Source: Oikopleura dioica (Eukaryota; Chordata; Appendicularia; Copelata; Oikopleuridae). From it: 64,000 nt of DNA. Below the pieces are notes generated by a model. That model searched no databases. It was not told the origin of the DNA and saw only the letters and a program-made list of their open reading frames with translations. The stretch covers positions 2,671,001-2,735,000 of the forward strand of contig OU015567.1 of the NCBI GenBank assembly GCA_907165135.1, in the 5' to 3' direction. Shown piece after piece: positions 37,129-48,394 of this stretch; within the stretch, counting starts at the first letter, position 1, and each line of letters begins with the position of its first letter. The translations under genes and the position numbers were made by a program.

Positions 37129-37791
37129 CTAGCAACAACCATCGCCTTCTATTTTCTTGCCGACGCTTCGCCAGGAGAATAAAAAGTTGCCAGTTGCCAG
37201 GCCGAAGACGATTGAAAAGAAGACCCCGTAGTTGTAGCTCATTGTTGCCAGCATGATGTAGTAGCCAAATGTTACTGTAAAACGGTGAACTCATGGTTGT
37301 ATATTATTTCCACCTTGAGGGATGTAGAGAAGACTTGAAAGAACGTAAAACTTGCTAAAGGCAATTTCCCGAAAACCGAAGTAGATATCATCAGTGATTT
37401 TTTGCTCGAAGTAAAATCTCAACGCTAGAATTTTATGACACACGATGAAAAGGACAAGATACCTTTGATTCCTTCAAAAAATATTGCCATGAAGAAAAAT
37501 GCAAAACACGCACCAATTTCTTGCTTCGCGCTCATGATCATCCATTTTTCCCAAAGAAGCTGTTTAAAGTTTCTCAAGAGAGAAATCAATTGTCAAAATA
37601 ATTATTACGAACTATCCGACTATGGTCGATTCGTCAGTGACAATAGATACTATGGTCTTATAGGATAATCGAATCAATGAGTCGAGAAAAAAATTAAGAA
37701 AATATACCAAAATGAGCAATTATGGTTTTCAGAAACTTTCATAAAATCCCCAGTGGTTTGAAAAATACATCGGCATCATCATCATCTCCAT
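37129..37791 (-). CDS. CTR-type copper transporter (SLC31 family)
   Basis: Short copper permease of about 150 residues with three membrane segments. The start at 37791 gives a Met-rich N-terminus (MEMMMMPMYFSNHWGFYES) of the kind used for copper binding. TM1 contains ACFAFFFMAIFFEGIK. TM2 has GYYIMLATMSYNYG, holding the M-x3-M pore signature of the family. TM3 has FFSIVFGLATGNFLFSW with the G-x3-G helix contact. The C-terminus is GDGCC, a cysteine pair typical of CTR tails. Introns at about 37432-37469 and 37277-37314 are GT-AG. The first intron (after YES) does not show a GT donor in the required phase. Stop at 37129. Confidence 0.88.
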
Positions 37792-38314
37792 ATTTTCCTG
37801 ATCTTCCATCTTTCTCTCTTTCACAAAAACCTTCAAATACCCTCTTTTTCAAGCTCTCAAGCCCACTTATAAATTTTCCGAACAAAGCCCCTGCGTGACT
37901 TTTTCACACATCGTTGGGAAACCTCTTCTCTTTCATTTTGATTTCGTTGAAGGCAAATAGTCATTTTATAATATCATTTCATAATTTACAAATGAGTTTA
38001 TTCACAGTTTTCTGAAAAATGAAGAAATAATGCATCGGTTTCATCTTGTACTCTTCCTTGATTTCATCATCCAATCAGCGCATGACGGAAATCGGCAGCG
38101 CGCCACCAAGTGACATCTTTCTCAGCTGAAAGCGTCGTGATTGGACGGCGTGACGCCAGCGGCAGTAGAGAGTGATCACTGATACTGATAACATCAGTAC
38201 GACGCCTGAATTATCTTGTTAGAATTCTTGTAGGAAGGAAATAATTGGGAGGGACAAACAGTGATAATTGCTCCTTAGATTCTTGTTGTTTTATTCAAGA
38301 AAATGGGATTTAAA
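37792..38314. other. Promoter-side gap upstream of the copper transporter
   Basis: About 520 bases between two minus-strand genes. A CG-richer block at 38070-38170 contains GATTGG and TGACGCC-like sequences, but nothing is specific enough to name. An AATAAA-type signal for the ZP gene lies just after 38315. Confidence 0.35.
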
Positions 38315-40430
38315 TTAATAAATAGCAATGTCAAAGCAAGGAGGCCTACCTAAAAGTGCTGCGATCAAAACATCCGTCTGACTGAGTTGAAATCCATTTT
38401 TGATCAATACTGGAGCCCCGAACTCATCAAAATCCTCGTTTTTGCTGTGTCTCAAAATTACCCGTGGCCCGTTTTCAAAGTTTTCTAAATCGTTATTTTT
38501 CTCCTTTGAAATGTAAAACGGGCCGATAGACACGACCTCCCCGTCTTCCGGAAGGTCCTGTGCAAATCTCCGAGTTCTAGAATTCGAGTCGCATTCTTCC
38601 TCGTCCTTTTTCGGACAAGTCTCGTTGTCCTGAAAGCAGACACGCACCTTTGCGTGTAAATACGCCTTTTCGAAGTTGGCGAATTTGAAAACGCCAGTCG
38701 AGAATGTTGACAGATTCGACTCGCCGTTTGTGTATAATTTCACGTCAAGACTATCCAGAAACGCCAGACTTGGACATCTGAATTGGCAAAAATGAAGATA
38801 GTGTTAGATTCACGATTTTAGGGGTCATCCTTAATTCCAAGCAGTTATTCGCCGAAATTCATAAAGTGACACCCTTATTTATGCCCGTCATTACCTGTCA
38901 TCAACAATAGGAATATTAATCGGACTTCCGCTTGCCGTCGGTAAGGGTGTAGCCCACGCTTTTTCGACAATGATATTCACTCCTGTGTCTGAGGTCAAAA
39001 GTTCCACTCCAACAAAAACGTTATCATCAATTCCAAGCTCCTGAAAGAAAGAATCTAGTTTCAAAGCCGCATCTTGTTCAAAGCTGTTTCGATTTTGGTT
39101 TTAAGGGACTTACTGGAATATCGTCCAAGGGCTCGGAGAAGCTTTCGTCGCTGTACAGGTGCATCTTGGCAGAATACACGCCCTCGCCGATTACATCTGA
39201 TACGATTTCGACCGTGCTAAAGAAAGCTTAGTTGAAATCCAGGAAGATAAAATTGATGTTACTCATGAAGTTCGAATTCTGATTCGTGAGAAGTAGAGAC
39301 GAAGACATTCAGGGGCCAAGCACAACCGAATGGCATCGAGATTGCGCGGGGAATGTCGTTTCCGATGATGATTTCTAGAGAAAATACAATGAGACAATTT
39401 TTCTCAAAACGGAGCTCTGATTTTTGTTTAGTTCAAAAGTTCCCCTCAGCGGAAGAAAAAGTACGTGTTTTATCATCTTATGAAAAGCCCTTACCTCCTG
39501 GAAGTACGTCGCGCTTTAGGGCGTTGCGGTAGACAATATGGGTGGAGTTAACTTCGCTCTCCGTTAAACAGTCGAAATTCGGCTCGAGAAGCCCATCTTC
39601 GTTTTCGCTTCTTCTAGTGCACCAGCGCCATTTTCCACTTTCAGTTTTCTGAAAAAGTAGCAGTTTTAACTAATGATTATTTATGTCTGTTCCTAGAATA
39701 CACGGCCCTGGGTATTTAAAATGTGATAAGCACGGTGCTGCCAAATCCTGGCGCGCGTGTATTTGTCGCGTGACAGATTTCGCTGAACCCCGAAGAGGAT
39801 CTGATTAAATGAAGCATCGTGAAGGTTTAGCATTTGCTTGAATACAAAATTTTTTTCAAGAAATTAACGCTATTGGTCGCTTTTTCAACGGTAAAATACT
39901 CAAAACCAAAAACGGTAAGTTTAGCTTAGGATGCTTTTGGAACAGTGTTCACAGTTTCTAATTTTCAAGCCCGGGCTCTGAGAAATTCAAGAGCTCCGTG
40001 CCTAAGACATGCGCTTTTATTCAATCATTTCGCAACGAACAAAAACCTTTCCCATCCCTCCATTTTTTCTTCGAAAACCGTACTTGGGCGATCAAGATCT
40101 CAAGAACTAAATGGCAAAATCCAGTGATTAGAAATTTTAGAGGCTCGAAATTACGTTTAGCCATGCAACCGCGAAACGTGCTCGCTAGCCGCTGCACCTT
40201 TAGGAGTGGTATTTTTACTCCGTCATCCAATTACGCTTTTTTCAAAACGAGCCCCTTTTCAATTAGAAAAAGATCTTTTCAGTTAGAATGAGTACCTCTC
40301 GCTCGCCAAAGCAGCTAGAATCTTTCAGGTGGATTTTCTCGGGACTTCGAATATCGTGGTCGATGAAGAACTGCTCTTCTAGCTCCAGGCAGATTTCGTC
40401 GAGTTCGCATGACAGCTCCACTAGAACAAT
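38315..40430 (-). CDS. Zona pellucida (ZP) domain protein, 5' end unresolved
   Basis: Extracellular polymerising protein. Exons: 40430-40296, 39648-39495, 39374-39263, then about 39220-39117, 39040-38897 and 38778-38315. They encode a complete ZP domain. ZP-N begins LSCELDEICLEL and includes KDSSCFG, WRWCTRR and LKRDVLPG. ZP-C begins IGNDIPRAISMPFGCAWP and includes HLYSDESF, CPSLAFLDSLDVKLYTNG and KVRVCFQD. RTRR in the C-terminal part looks like the consensus furin site that ZP proteins use before the membrane anchor. No signal-peptide exon was found upstream of 40430; a 72 bp foldback element lies there. The frame ends shortly after QTDVLIAALLG at 38315, whereas a shifted frame would continue a membrane-like segment. 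Introns fit GT-AG. Confidence 0.87.
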
Positions 40431-40470
40431 CTGTTAAAAAACGATTCTCTTTAACATTTTTAAAAGCTAG

Positions 40471-40542
40471 CGAAGTGACACCCTTATTTTTCTATCTTTA
40501 AATTTACAAAAATTCAAAGAGAAAAATAAGGGTGTCACTTCG
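40471..40542. repeat. Foldback element, 25 bp inverted repeats
   Basis: CGAAGTGACACCCTTATTTT at the left faces its reverse complement ending GGGTGTCACTTCG at 40542, with a short AT spacer. It would form a near-perfect hairpin. No target duplication is obvious. Related ends occur near 22259, 22290 and 38868. Confidence 0.65.
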
Positions 40543-40964
40543 TTATCTTTAAAAACAAATTTGGTGAGTAAAGTTGATTGAGCGTAATTTAAAATTTCTC
40601 ATTCAAATTGAGTGGAAATCAACCACCCCGCGGTCAAGAGAAAACCCCACGATGTTCCCCGAACCAAGTGTCTTGAAACCACACTCGGAATTGAAAAATA
40701 CGCTTCGCCTCGGTGAATTTTCTCATATCATACTTTCGATATTACAAAAAAATGAAGATGGTGCGATGTCGTAAGAAGATAAGGCACGAGCACTTAGACA
40801 CGGATTGTTTCCCGATAAGCTTCGTCACTCACTTTGCCGCGGTCGCTTTATCTTTTCAAGTGGCGAATACTTATTTTATTTTTTGGTTCGTTAATTACTT
40901 TTATGTTTGATCCAATTCATGATAATAATTCGACTAAAAATGCACTATTGTAAAAAAAAACAGG

Positions 40965-41162
40965 GAATTAAAATGCTCGATTTTATAAAACAGCCAATCA
41001 AAATGCTCGATTTTTTAGAACAACCAATCAAAATGCACGATTTTCTTAAAGGGCCAATCACAATACTTGGTTTTCTAAAACGGCCAATCAAAATGCTCGA
41101 TTTTCTAAAACGGCCAATCAAAATGCTTTATTTTTAAAAACCGCCAATTAAAATTTTCGATC
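40965..41162. repeat. 30 bp tandem repeat with CCAAT box in each unit
   Basis: Six to seven diverged copies of a 30 bp unit close to CCAATCAAAATGCTCGATTT followed by about ten more bases (TCTAAAACGG). The central two copies are nearly identical and the edges decay. Unit length is a multiple of three, so an incidental open frame runs through it. Each unit carries CCAAT on the same strand at a constant 30 bp spacing. Confidence 0.75.
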
Positions 41163-42900
41163 TTTTTATCCGTCTTATAAAAAAGATGTAGGCAACTTTC
41201 GCTGAAAAATATTCAAAAAATTTGCAAAGAAAAAGCCTTATCCGCTCTTTTTTGTCGTAGCACATAATATTTATGCTTTATCTTCCTGTAAAATTAACCT
41301 AAGAGCACCTTCCAAGCAGCTTATTACCTGTCTCACTCTCTGATAAGATATGAAAAAGCTGCCCTTTGTCAGGACAGAAAGCCACGTACTTAGTTCTTTC
41401 CACATATGTTTCGTTCAATTATCTTTATTTCTCCCGCTCCTATTTGGACTTATGCAACCGACCCAACGGTCGGACCAAATTGATGAGCATCTATGAGTTG
41501 TTTTTGAGTTGAGCGAGGAGGTGTCGGAAAAACCGAAGAACAAGCTGTCGGAGGAGAAAATCAAAGCTCGATCTTGTTCAAGCCACGTCTTTGGGCTGAT
41601 AACAAGCACAAATTAGAAATCATTATATTGCCATATAACGATACATAACATAACAGGCCACGTGATTTGGGGATTCAATAATGCAGGGAAGCTCAAACAA
41701 CCACGACAACAGGCTAAAATATCTCTCAAAAGCAAGATTGAAAATTTCCGTCTTTTGAAATTTTGAAAATTTGAGTCAAAATCATAAATGCTCTAGAAAA
41801 TTATCATTTTAATCCGCTTTGCCACGGCGGTATTAAATCCTATACACTTCGATATATCATGTTGAAAAATCCCACGTGTCCTCGTCCTCTTTTTTTCATA
41901 ATGCTAGCATCAATTTCTAGCAGAAATTGAATAAGGGTGGTATAACCTAAAGCTTCCGCTGCTCACTTAGTCCGGTGGGTAAGCCTCTTCGTGCTTGAGT
42001 TAAGCTCTCGAACGTTGAATTCAGAGAATTTTCGCAACACGTTTTCAGGTGTTTCATCAATTTGAAAGTACTACTTACAGTTTTCCTCTAGAATTTTCTC
42101 CACAACATCGTTTTGCTGCATTTCTGAACAAATTATTAAAGGCGTGAATTTCAAGATAAATTTTCTTTCATGATTCATGAAAATCAAAATGGACCAATCA
42201 GAAGGCTTGATGATGAAATTCGTTATCAGTAACTCGATCAGTAGAAAAAAAAAAGAAAGTTTTTTTTGAATTTTTTTATTAATTGAAATAGAACCGCAAG
42301 TCCCCGATTTTTAAAATTGCTGAGACAATGTTATTCCAACAGATTTGAGGCCGCAAAAAACTCGAAAAACCGAAAAGCAAGCAAGTCAAAATAAACGCTC
42401 GGTTAAAGTAATCCCACTGTGACAATACTCAATTTCCTCCGCTCCTGCTGATTTTCAAGAGAGAGAGCTAAATCAATTGAGTTTCTTTATGCAATGAATT
42501 TTCTGGTATGAAATCGAGCAGAGCCAAAAATCGCATGTATCCCAGGTCCCCGGTGACGTTCTTGTGACACAGGCCACCGGAAAATCAGAATTATCATAAT
42601 TATCACGTGAGCGGTTAAAACATGTCATTGCGCGTTTTCTATAGCCTGGATCAGCAGCTTGATTGAATAATCTCTCTTCAAAGCGTCTTTATTCCGTATC
42701 TGTCTCGAAAATTTATTGAAAAAAGTCTAACAATATGATAACCATTAATAATAGAGCATTATTAATTAATATATTATAATTATATTATTTATTTATTATT
42801 TTATTTATTATATTATTATATTATTAATGGTCCATTATTATGTGGTTAGATAAGGGATCAGAAATATGTGTAAAACCTGAGCAACACAGTGTGAGTGAGC

Positions 42901-43066
42901 TTAACATTGTGACCCCCTTATTTTCAACAAACAATTATTCTGAGTCCATTTTCGATCTCAAAGAAATTTTTCCGAATTTCAAATCGGGCTTTCAATTTCT
43001 TTGAGATAGAAAATGGTAATATGATAGAGTAATTGTTTGTTGAAAATAAGGGGGTCACAATGTTAA
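42901..43066. mobile_element. piggyBac-like foldback MITE (TTAA ends), 166 bp
   Basis: TTAA at 42901, then CATTGTGACCCCCTTATTTT and a long inverted arm. The right arm ends AAAATAAGGGGGTCACAATG and TTAA at 43063-43066. The arms stay complementary for about 60 bases with small gaps, so almost the entire element folds into a hairpin. No coding capacity. Confidence 0.75.
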
Positions 43067-44317
43067 GTTAACGGGAAAATCCGATGTTTATATGTGATGG
43101 ATTCGTAATTTGATAGAAATAGAAACTGTTCCACGAAAAACGTGAGACCCTCTCTTGAAAATATTTTCCGATAAGTAAGAAAGTGGGCGGGCGCTGTTTT
43201 CTGATGATAAAAAAATTCGAAAAAATTATGGCAGGTGGGAAGCCGTGCTTAGCGGATCCCGGCCGAAAGCAAATAATCTCTTCTAGATCCTCGGAAAGCC
43301 CGGCACATGACCGCTTTGCTGATGTAAAAAAAGCAAAAGGAGGATTGATTTTTAGAAAAAAAAATTCGCTGACTTTAGAAAAGAAATAAACGAAAAAGAT
43401 GATGCGACGTTTTGTTCTTAGAAAAGAAGCAGATCTAACTGACGTTAATTCCATTTTAGTTTATCGTTATTTTGATTAGCTCAATTATTTTTGGTTCAAA
43501 TAGAGCTTTCTCCATCGAGGTTTGGCCAAAAACACGGGTCAATCGTATTTTGAATTTGATTTTTGGACAACGTTTTCCTGTCTTCCAGGAACCTTCTTTT
43601 GCATTAGAAACTCAACGGGGAGTAGACTCAAAACTTGACTTTCTATTTGACTAGCAAAACTTTTTCAGAAATTTCAGAAAAAAAATTATAATCGAAAACC
43701 ATAAATCTGACTCCGAAGATTCTTTTATATTTTTTTAAATTCTCTCTCTTCTGACCTGTTTAATTAATGCTCCGTTGGAGATTAATCCCATTTGGGAATA
43801 AGAGAAACAATATTATGTTAAAAACTTACTTTCAAAAATTATCTTCTTTTCCGTTCTTCAAAAAAGCGCGGTTCGGAGAGGACTTTCTTCTTTGGTTTTC
43901 TCTTTTATAAAAATTTCTACTATTATTATTTAATAATTTTTCTTTTGATAAAGCAGTACTCGTAAAAGAAGAAAAATCATGAATCCTCATTCCGAACCGT
44001 TTTGCTCGCGCGCGCCCTCCCCGCAGCGCAACTTTTCTCATGCGTCAGAAAAATGTTCCTCCGCCGCAAGTTGCAAGAAAACACGCCTGCTACGCAAATT
44101 AGCGACAGCAACTTACAATTTTCTCAGTTGAACATGTGTTTTCAGAGCAGTCGAAAAACTGTATTTTCGAATTTCTTTGATGGAAGTTATTATTCTGACA
44201 ATATTCGATAAATATTGTTATCAAAGTTTTAACCAAAGAAGTTGATACAATCGTTGCCGATATAATATCGGGGATATTGAAGATAAGAATTATTGGAGTT
44301 TATTTAGGATTGAACAG

Positions 44318-45372
44318 TTATCGGGTTGATTCGAAGATTTGCAAGTTTCTGTAGAATTCACGGACAGCTTCGTCGAAATCATCCGTTTCGCTCAACGAAA
44401 TTGCATCTGAAAAGAATTTTTCTTTTCTCTATCTCTCAAATTTTATTGGTTCTCAAAAGGATTTCTCGTCTTTGATTTGATAAAAGCCAATCAGATAGAG
44501 AAATTTCAACTGATAGGCTATCACCGATTGAATATTCTCTTACTCATTTTTTCCACAAGCGCATCGTTCGGTGCAGATTCAACGACATAAACAGATGATG
44601 CATTTGAACTATGAAAAGATCATCATCATCATTCTTGGGAGGGTAGGGCCTACCTTCTTCTTCTTTCAAATTTCCTCGCTGGCAACGCTGGTTTCGGTCT
44701 CAAAGCAGGCTTTTGGCTCGCTACTTGAGGTGGCGGTTTCGGAAAATCGAATTGCGAATTTTCGAACTGTTGTTGAGCAATTTGAGTTGATTGAGTGAAA
44801 TCCTCGTGGATTGATTCGTAAGCTTCTGAGCTTCATGAAAGAACAGATGATTAGATAAGAGGGATAAGAAAGAGACTTACTTGGGACGATCTTTGAAGGA
44901 ATTGAAGGATGATCGATTGCCTGAGCTTGAGCTTGAGCTTTTTCGAGAAGGAGTGATCGGTCTTGGCGACAGAGATCCGTCTTTGATGGATCCGGGACGC
45001 GGGCGAGGGGAGATCAAGGGTTTCGGTCTGAAAAGCATGAATTTCTTGAGTCAATTATGTGCATAAAAAATTTTATTGGCTTATTGAGCTTATCAAATTT
45101 GAAATGACTAGTCTCCATAAATGTTTTGCAGCGATCATTGTCTTTTTAATATCACGATAATTACACTTGATAACAAAGACGATTAGCCCGAACCTCCAAT
45201 TAATTCCAGATAAAACAATTACACGCCTGACTAAATCGCAAGTGGCATAATAGTAAAAGTACCTGAACTGAGCGGCACTTTCGCCTTTTATTTGTCCAAA
45301 TCGCTTTCGAATGTCTGTAACACTTCCTGGATCGTCATAAACGATCTGAGATCGGGGCTCGTCAGAACTCAT
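44318..45372 (-). CDS. Proline-rich, SH3-ligand-like adaptor protein
   Basis: Small cytoplasmic protein from five spliced exons. It starts MSSDEPRSQIVYDDPGSVTD at 45372 (an in-frame Met also lies at 45384). It continues with a Ser/Pro/Arg-rich exon (ISPRPRPGS, LSPRPITPSRKSSSSSS). The next exon holds FDFPKPPPQ and ALRPKPALPARKF, classic SH3-binding PxxP motifs. It ends DAISLSETDDFDEAVREFYR and a short tail before TAA at 44318. Exons are about 45372-45263, 45023-44882, 44828-44655, 44610-44545 and 44407-44318, all in phase with GT-AG. A Tyr in IVYDDP could be a phosphorylation site. No named family is recognised; a signalling adaptor is an inference from the motifs. Confidence 0.65.
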
Positions 45373-46373
45373 CGTTGATTTCAAAAATGAAATTTAATAA
45401 ACGTCAGATCTCAATCTAAAAAGAAAGAAGAAAGTACAGGAGCTTTCTTATGTCAGAGGGTTCAGAACTGAACTTACAAGCAGCTCTATTTAAATGTTCA
45501 TTTGGATAGAAAATTCTTCTTGATTTCTCTCTATAAAAAAATAAGAAAAAGTAGCTCTTCTTTGATTTACGAGCGCCTGGGCGCCCTTTTCAGTTCTCAA
45601 GAGAGGATATTCTGCTTTATTTTGATCTGAGGTCCTTTTGTTTGAATTGTTTAAAAAATACTTTACACTCTTCTCTCTTCTCTACTTTCTTTGTTGTTTT
45701 CTTTCTTAGATATATGTATATCTTTTAACGAAAAATGCGAATTGTAAAAAAACCGGGGATTTTATGAGAGCTCAAGTACGCTTTTCGATATTTTCTCGCG
45801 CGCGGTACCTTTCCTGTCGTAAAAATGTCTAAAGAAACATGATTTGTCGATTCGACACCCTTAAAATAATTATTTGACAAGTTGCTTAGGGTTCGGGGTC
45901 CTCAATTGCGGAATCTCTCTTTTTCTGTTTTTACCAAAAATTCTCTATTTTGTACCTAAAATGTCTCCTATTGATTTCTGCTCTATTGGTTTGATCAATG
46001 ATCGTCACGTGGCCATAGTCACGTTCAAAAAGAGTAAAAAAAGATAAGCTTTGAAGAAAAAAATTATATCAAAGAAGTGGGAGATAAGAATAGATTGAAA
46101 AGGAATCGATGGGTTCCACACAACTGGGGATCGATGATCATCCTCTCCGCTTGTTGAGATGAATTTTAGTTGGGAATGTTAATTGGGTTAATAAATGGCC
46201 CCTTTGGGGGACCTCAGAGCATTTTGGACCTTGGAAGGTTAATGGAAGTATTCAATTTGAATGAGTTAGTTCTGAATACCATACGGTATCAACCGGTTAT
46301 ATTCTTTCATTTTCTAACGAAGCCGCGGAGATCAATAAAATAATTGGCGAACAATAATTTTGTCGTCTTTTAG
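45373..46373. other. Intergenic region, no gene recognised
   Basis: About 1 kb between two minus-strand coding regions. A CpG patch (TCTCGCGCGCGGTACC, about 45794-45809) stands out in otherwise AT-rich sequence. No exon pattern or element ends were found. Confidence 0.35.
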
Positions 46374-46598
46374 TTATTTCTCAGCTGAAAGATGAAAACT
46401 TTTTTTCTGAAAAAATTCTCTTATGAGTTTCATCTCTATTTGATCTTCTGCGCTGCACGAAAGGTCAATATTAGCCATTTCATTTTTCCCCCATCGCTTC
46501 AAGAAATTAGAAATTCCTCTAACAAAGCGTAACATGCTCTGGGCGCCGTGAGTCCGGTCACCTTCAGATTTTCCAATCACAAGATCTTCCGAACTCAT
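46374..46598 (-). CDS. Short hypothetical protein, 74 residues
   Basis: Single open frame from MSSEDLVIGKSEGDRTHG to HLSAEK and TAA at 46374. Composition looks coding (mixed charged and hydrophobic residues, including FVRGISNFLKRWGKNEM and DQIEMKLIREFFQKK). The start lies only 98 bases downstream of the stop of the gene at 46696, on the same strand. No domain is recognisable and no further exon was found. Confidence 0.4.
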   Translation of the reverse strand: MSSEDLVIGKSEGDRTHGAQSMLRFVRGISNFLKRWGKNEMANIDLSCSAEDQIEMKLIREFFQKKSFHLSAEK

Positions 46599-46695
46599 TT
46601 CTTGTCAGTGGAATATGCTGGTTTATTTACAGTTGGCAATGGCAGTTTTGGTGAATAATGTGAATAAATAAGGTGGATAAAGGGAGTCAAAAGCA

Positions 46696-47395
46696 TCAGA
46701 AATTGGATGTTCTTATCGTTAGCTTTTGAGTTGTTCTTTTGCTTTTTTCGGTTTCTTGCCTGGAAAAGAAACGATTATTAAAATATTAAAAATAAAAACA
46801 AGCATAATTAAATTGTTTTGAAGATGTCTCACCTTTTTCTTTGAAAACGCACGTGATTGTTTCTTACATCTTGTTGTCTCCTCAGTCTCCTGACGGCGTC
46901 AATTTTGTATTTTAGAAAACATGTGATCATTGTTACAATTATCGCCGCGCATAGCCAAATAATTAATCTGAAATGAATAAATAAGCTCACCTTTAATTTT
47001 TACTGTGAACAATCAAAGCAAATTTTTTCTGAAAAATTAAAATTATCAACAGATCAGACCAGCCTAACCATCATTAATGAAGCATTTTGATGAATTTATA
47101 ATTTGAATTTTTAAGCAAAAAAAATTTGAAATCATAGAGGAGAATCGAAAACTCGATTTTTCAAGTCTGTTTTTCAGATCCCGTTCTGACGAAAAAATAG
47201 GTAAAATGGAGCTATATTTTTATTTTCAATACGAAATATTCGTACTTACATGAGTAAAAGCGGACTTCGCCTCTCAAACGTCACAAAATATCCGTCAAAG
47301 TCTTCATCAATTTCAATTTCAATCCGCGTCCAGTTTTTACCAATACTTTCAAATTCTCTAAAAGACTCTTCACTGCTGTTCATTATTGGACTCAT
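46696..47395 (-). CDS. Small single-pass membrane protein
   Basis: Three exons on the minus strand: about 47395-47251, 46967-46833 and 46759-46696. The N-terminal exon is acidic (SFREFESIGKNWTRIEIEID). Exon 2 opens with a hydrophobic helix (LIIWLCAAIIVTMITCFL) followed by a strongly basic tail (DAVRRLRRQQDVRNNHVRFQ). The C-terminus is Lys/Thr-rich. The positive-inside rule puts the tail in the cytoplasm. The frame is open upstream of the Met at 47395 to an acceptor near 47445 (ILFSLEFLLIVKPN), so a longer N-terminus, perhaps a signal peptide, is possible. Family unknown. Confidence 0.6.
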
Positions 47396-47690
47396 GAGTC
47401 GGTTTGGTTTTACTATCAGAAGGAATTCGAGGGAGAAAAGGATCTGAAAATGCTGCTACATGGCGCGCGAGAGACGCCTCATTTCTTGCCTGAATAATTT
47501 CTATAATCACTGCGCCAATGGAACTTCAAAAAAAGTCCTTTATATAAAAATATTCCCATTTAGCTTCAGACCAATTAAACATAGTAGTCCCATTTTCCAA
47601 ACAAAGTAAAAGTAGAATTCTAACACAAAAGGGGTCGTTTCTTGATTCTTTAACAACGAAAAACATCTTGTTTTCTACAGCTGTGTTGTA

Positions 47691-48394
47691 TTATGTTCTG
47701 GCAATATCTTGTTCGTATTTTTGAGCGCCTTCGTTCAGGGTTTTGTCGTCCAAAAGATAGTCCATCGATCCGGTTTGAATCGCCTCTAGAATTGAGAATT
47801 CGTGTTTCTTTTGATTCCCATGTCTTACCTTGACCAGCAGCACAGCAAGGGCAGCAGCACCAGAAAAGAACATCTTTCCAAAGCTCACCTAAAAATGATT
47901 AAAATGCATTATTTATGTCTATATTATTTGAATTTATTTAACGTAGTTATTTTAAATTATAATTAATTGAAGTTACATAACATTTGTTACTTTGCTAATG
48001 CGTAAAATTTATATGAGATGTTGAACAATAATAATTGTCCTTTTGAAGCCGGAGATATGCATCCTCGCCTTAGATTGTTCTTACTCACCTTCAATTCCAT
48101 GTTTCTTTCTTATTTGCTGCCTGAGAAGAGCATTTATGCAAGGGGCAAAAGACATCATTGCCCAGAGGGTGGCATCTTCTCCGATTGATTCTGCGTTTTT
48201 TCCTTAGATATTTCTAGAACTCATGAAGACTCATGTAACAGCGATTTATTCATAAATAAACCGATAGTAGAAACAATTTAAATCTTAAAAATAAACATAA
48301 ATGTTACCTTGAATTAAGGGCGTTGCAAAACAAGAAGCAAACATCATCGGCAACTTCGAAAAACAACCAAAAAGTCCGGTTTTCCAATCGCTCA
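47691..48394 (-). CDS. PLAC8 (Cys-rich, cornifelin) family protein
   Basis: Four exons: 48394-48308, about 48204-48090, 47887-47830 and about 47787-47691, with GT-AG introns in phase. The product is about 118 residues. It starts MSDWKTGLFGCFSKLPMMFA, continues FATPLIQGKNAESIGEDATL and NALLRQQIRKKHGIEGELWK, and ends with the cysteine cluster WCCCPCCAAGQ. A W-x-T-G-L start, a middle segment with R-x2-I-R-x2-Y/H-G-I-x-G, and the final CCCPCC cluster are the marks of the PLAC8 domain. Some usual N-terminal cysteines are reduced in number. Members affect organ size or metal handling at membranes in other organisms; the role here is unknown. Confidence 0.85.

Larger units (their letters stand above)
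40431..44317. other. Repeat-rich, gene-poor region
   Basis: About 3.9 kb without a supported gene. It holds a small foldback repeat (40471-40542), a 30 bp tandem CCAAT array (about 40965-41162), an AT-only low-complexity stretch (about 42738-42838) and a TTAA-flanked MITE (42901-43066). Minus-strand ORFs at 41415-41609 and 43068-43454 lack motifs and neighbouring exons. A CpG-rich patch (CTCGCGCGCGCCC) lies near 44007. Confidence 0.45.

Noticed and set aside
43068-43454. 128-codon minus-strand ORF
   Set aside because: Phe/Ser-rich AT-driven composition, no domain, and it begins right next to a MITE end.
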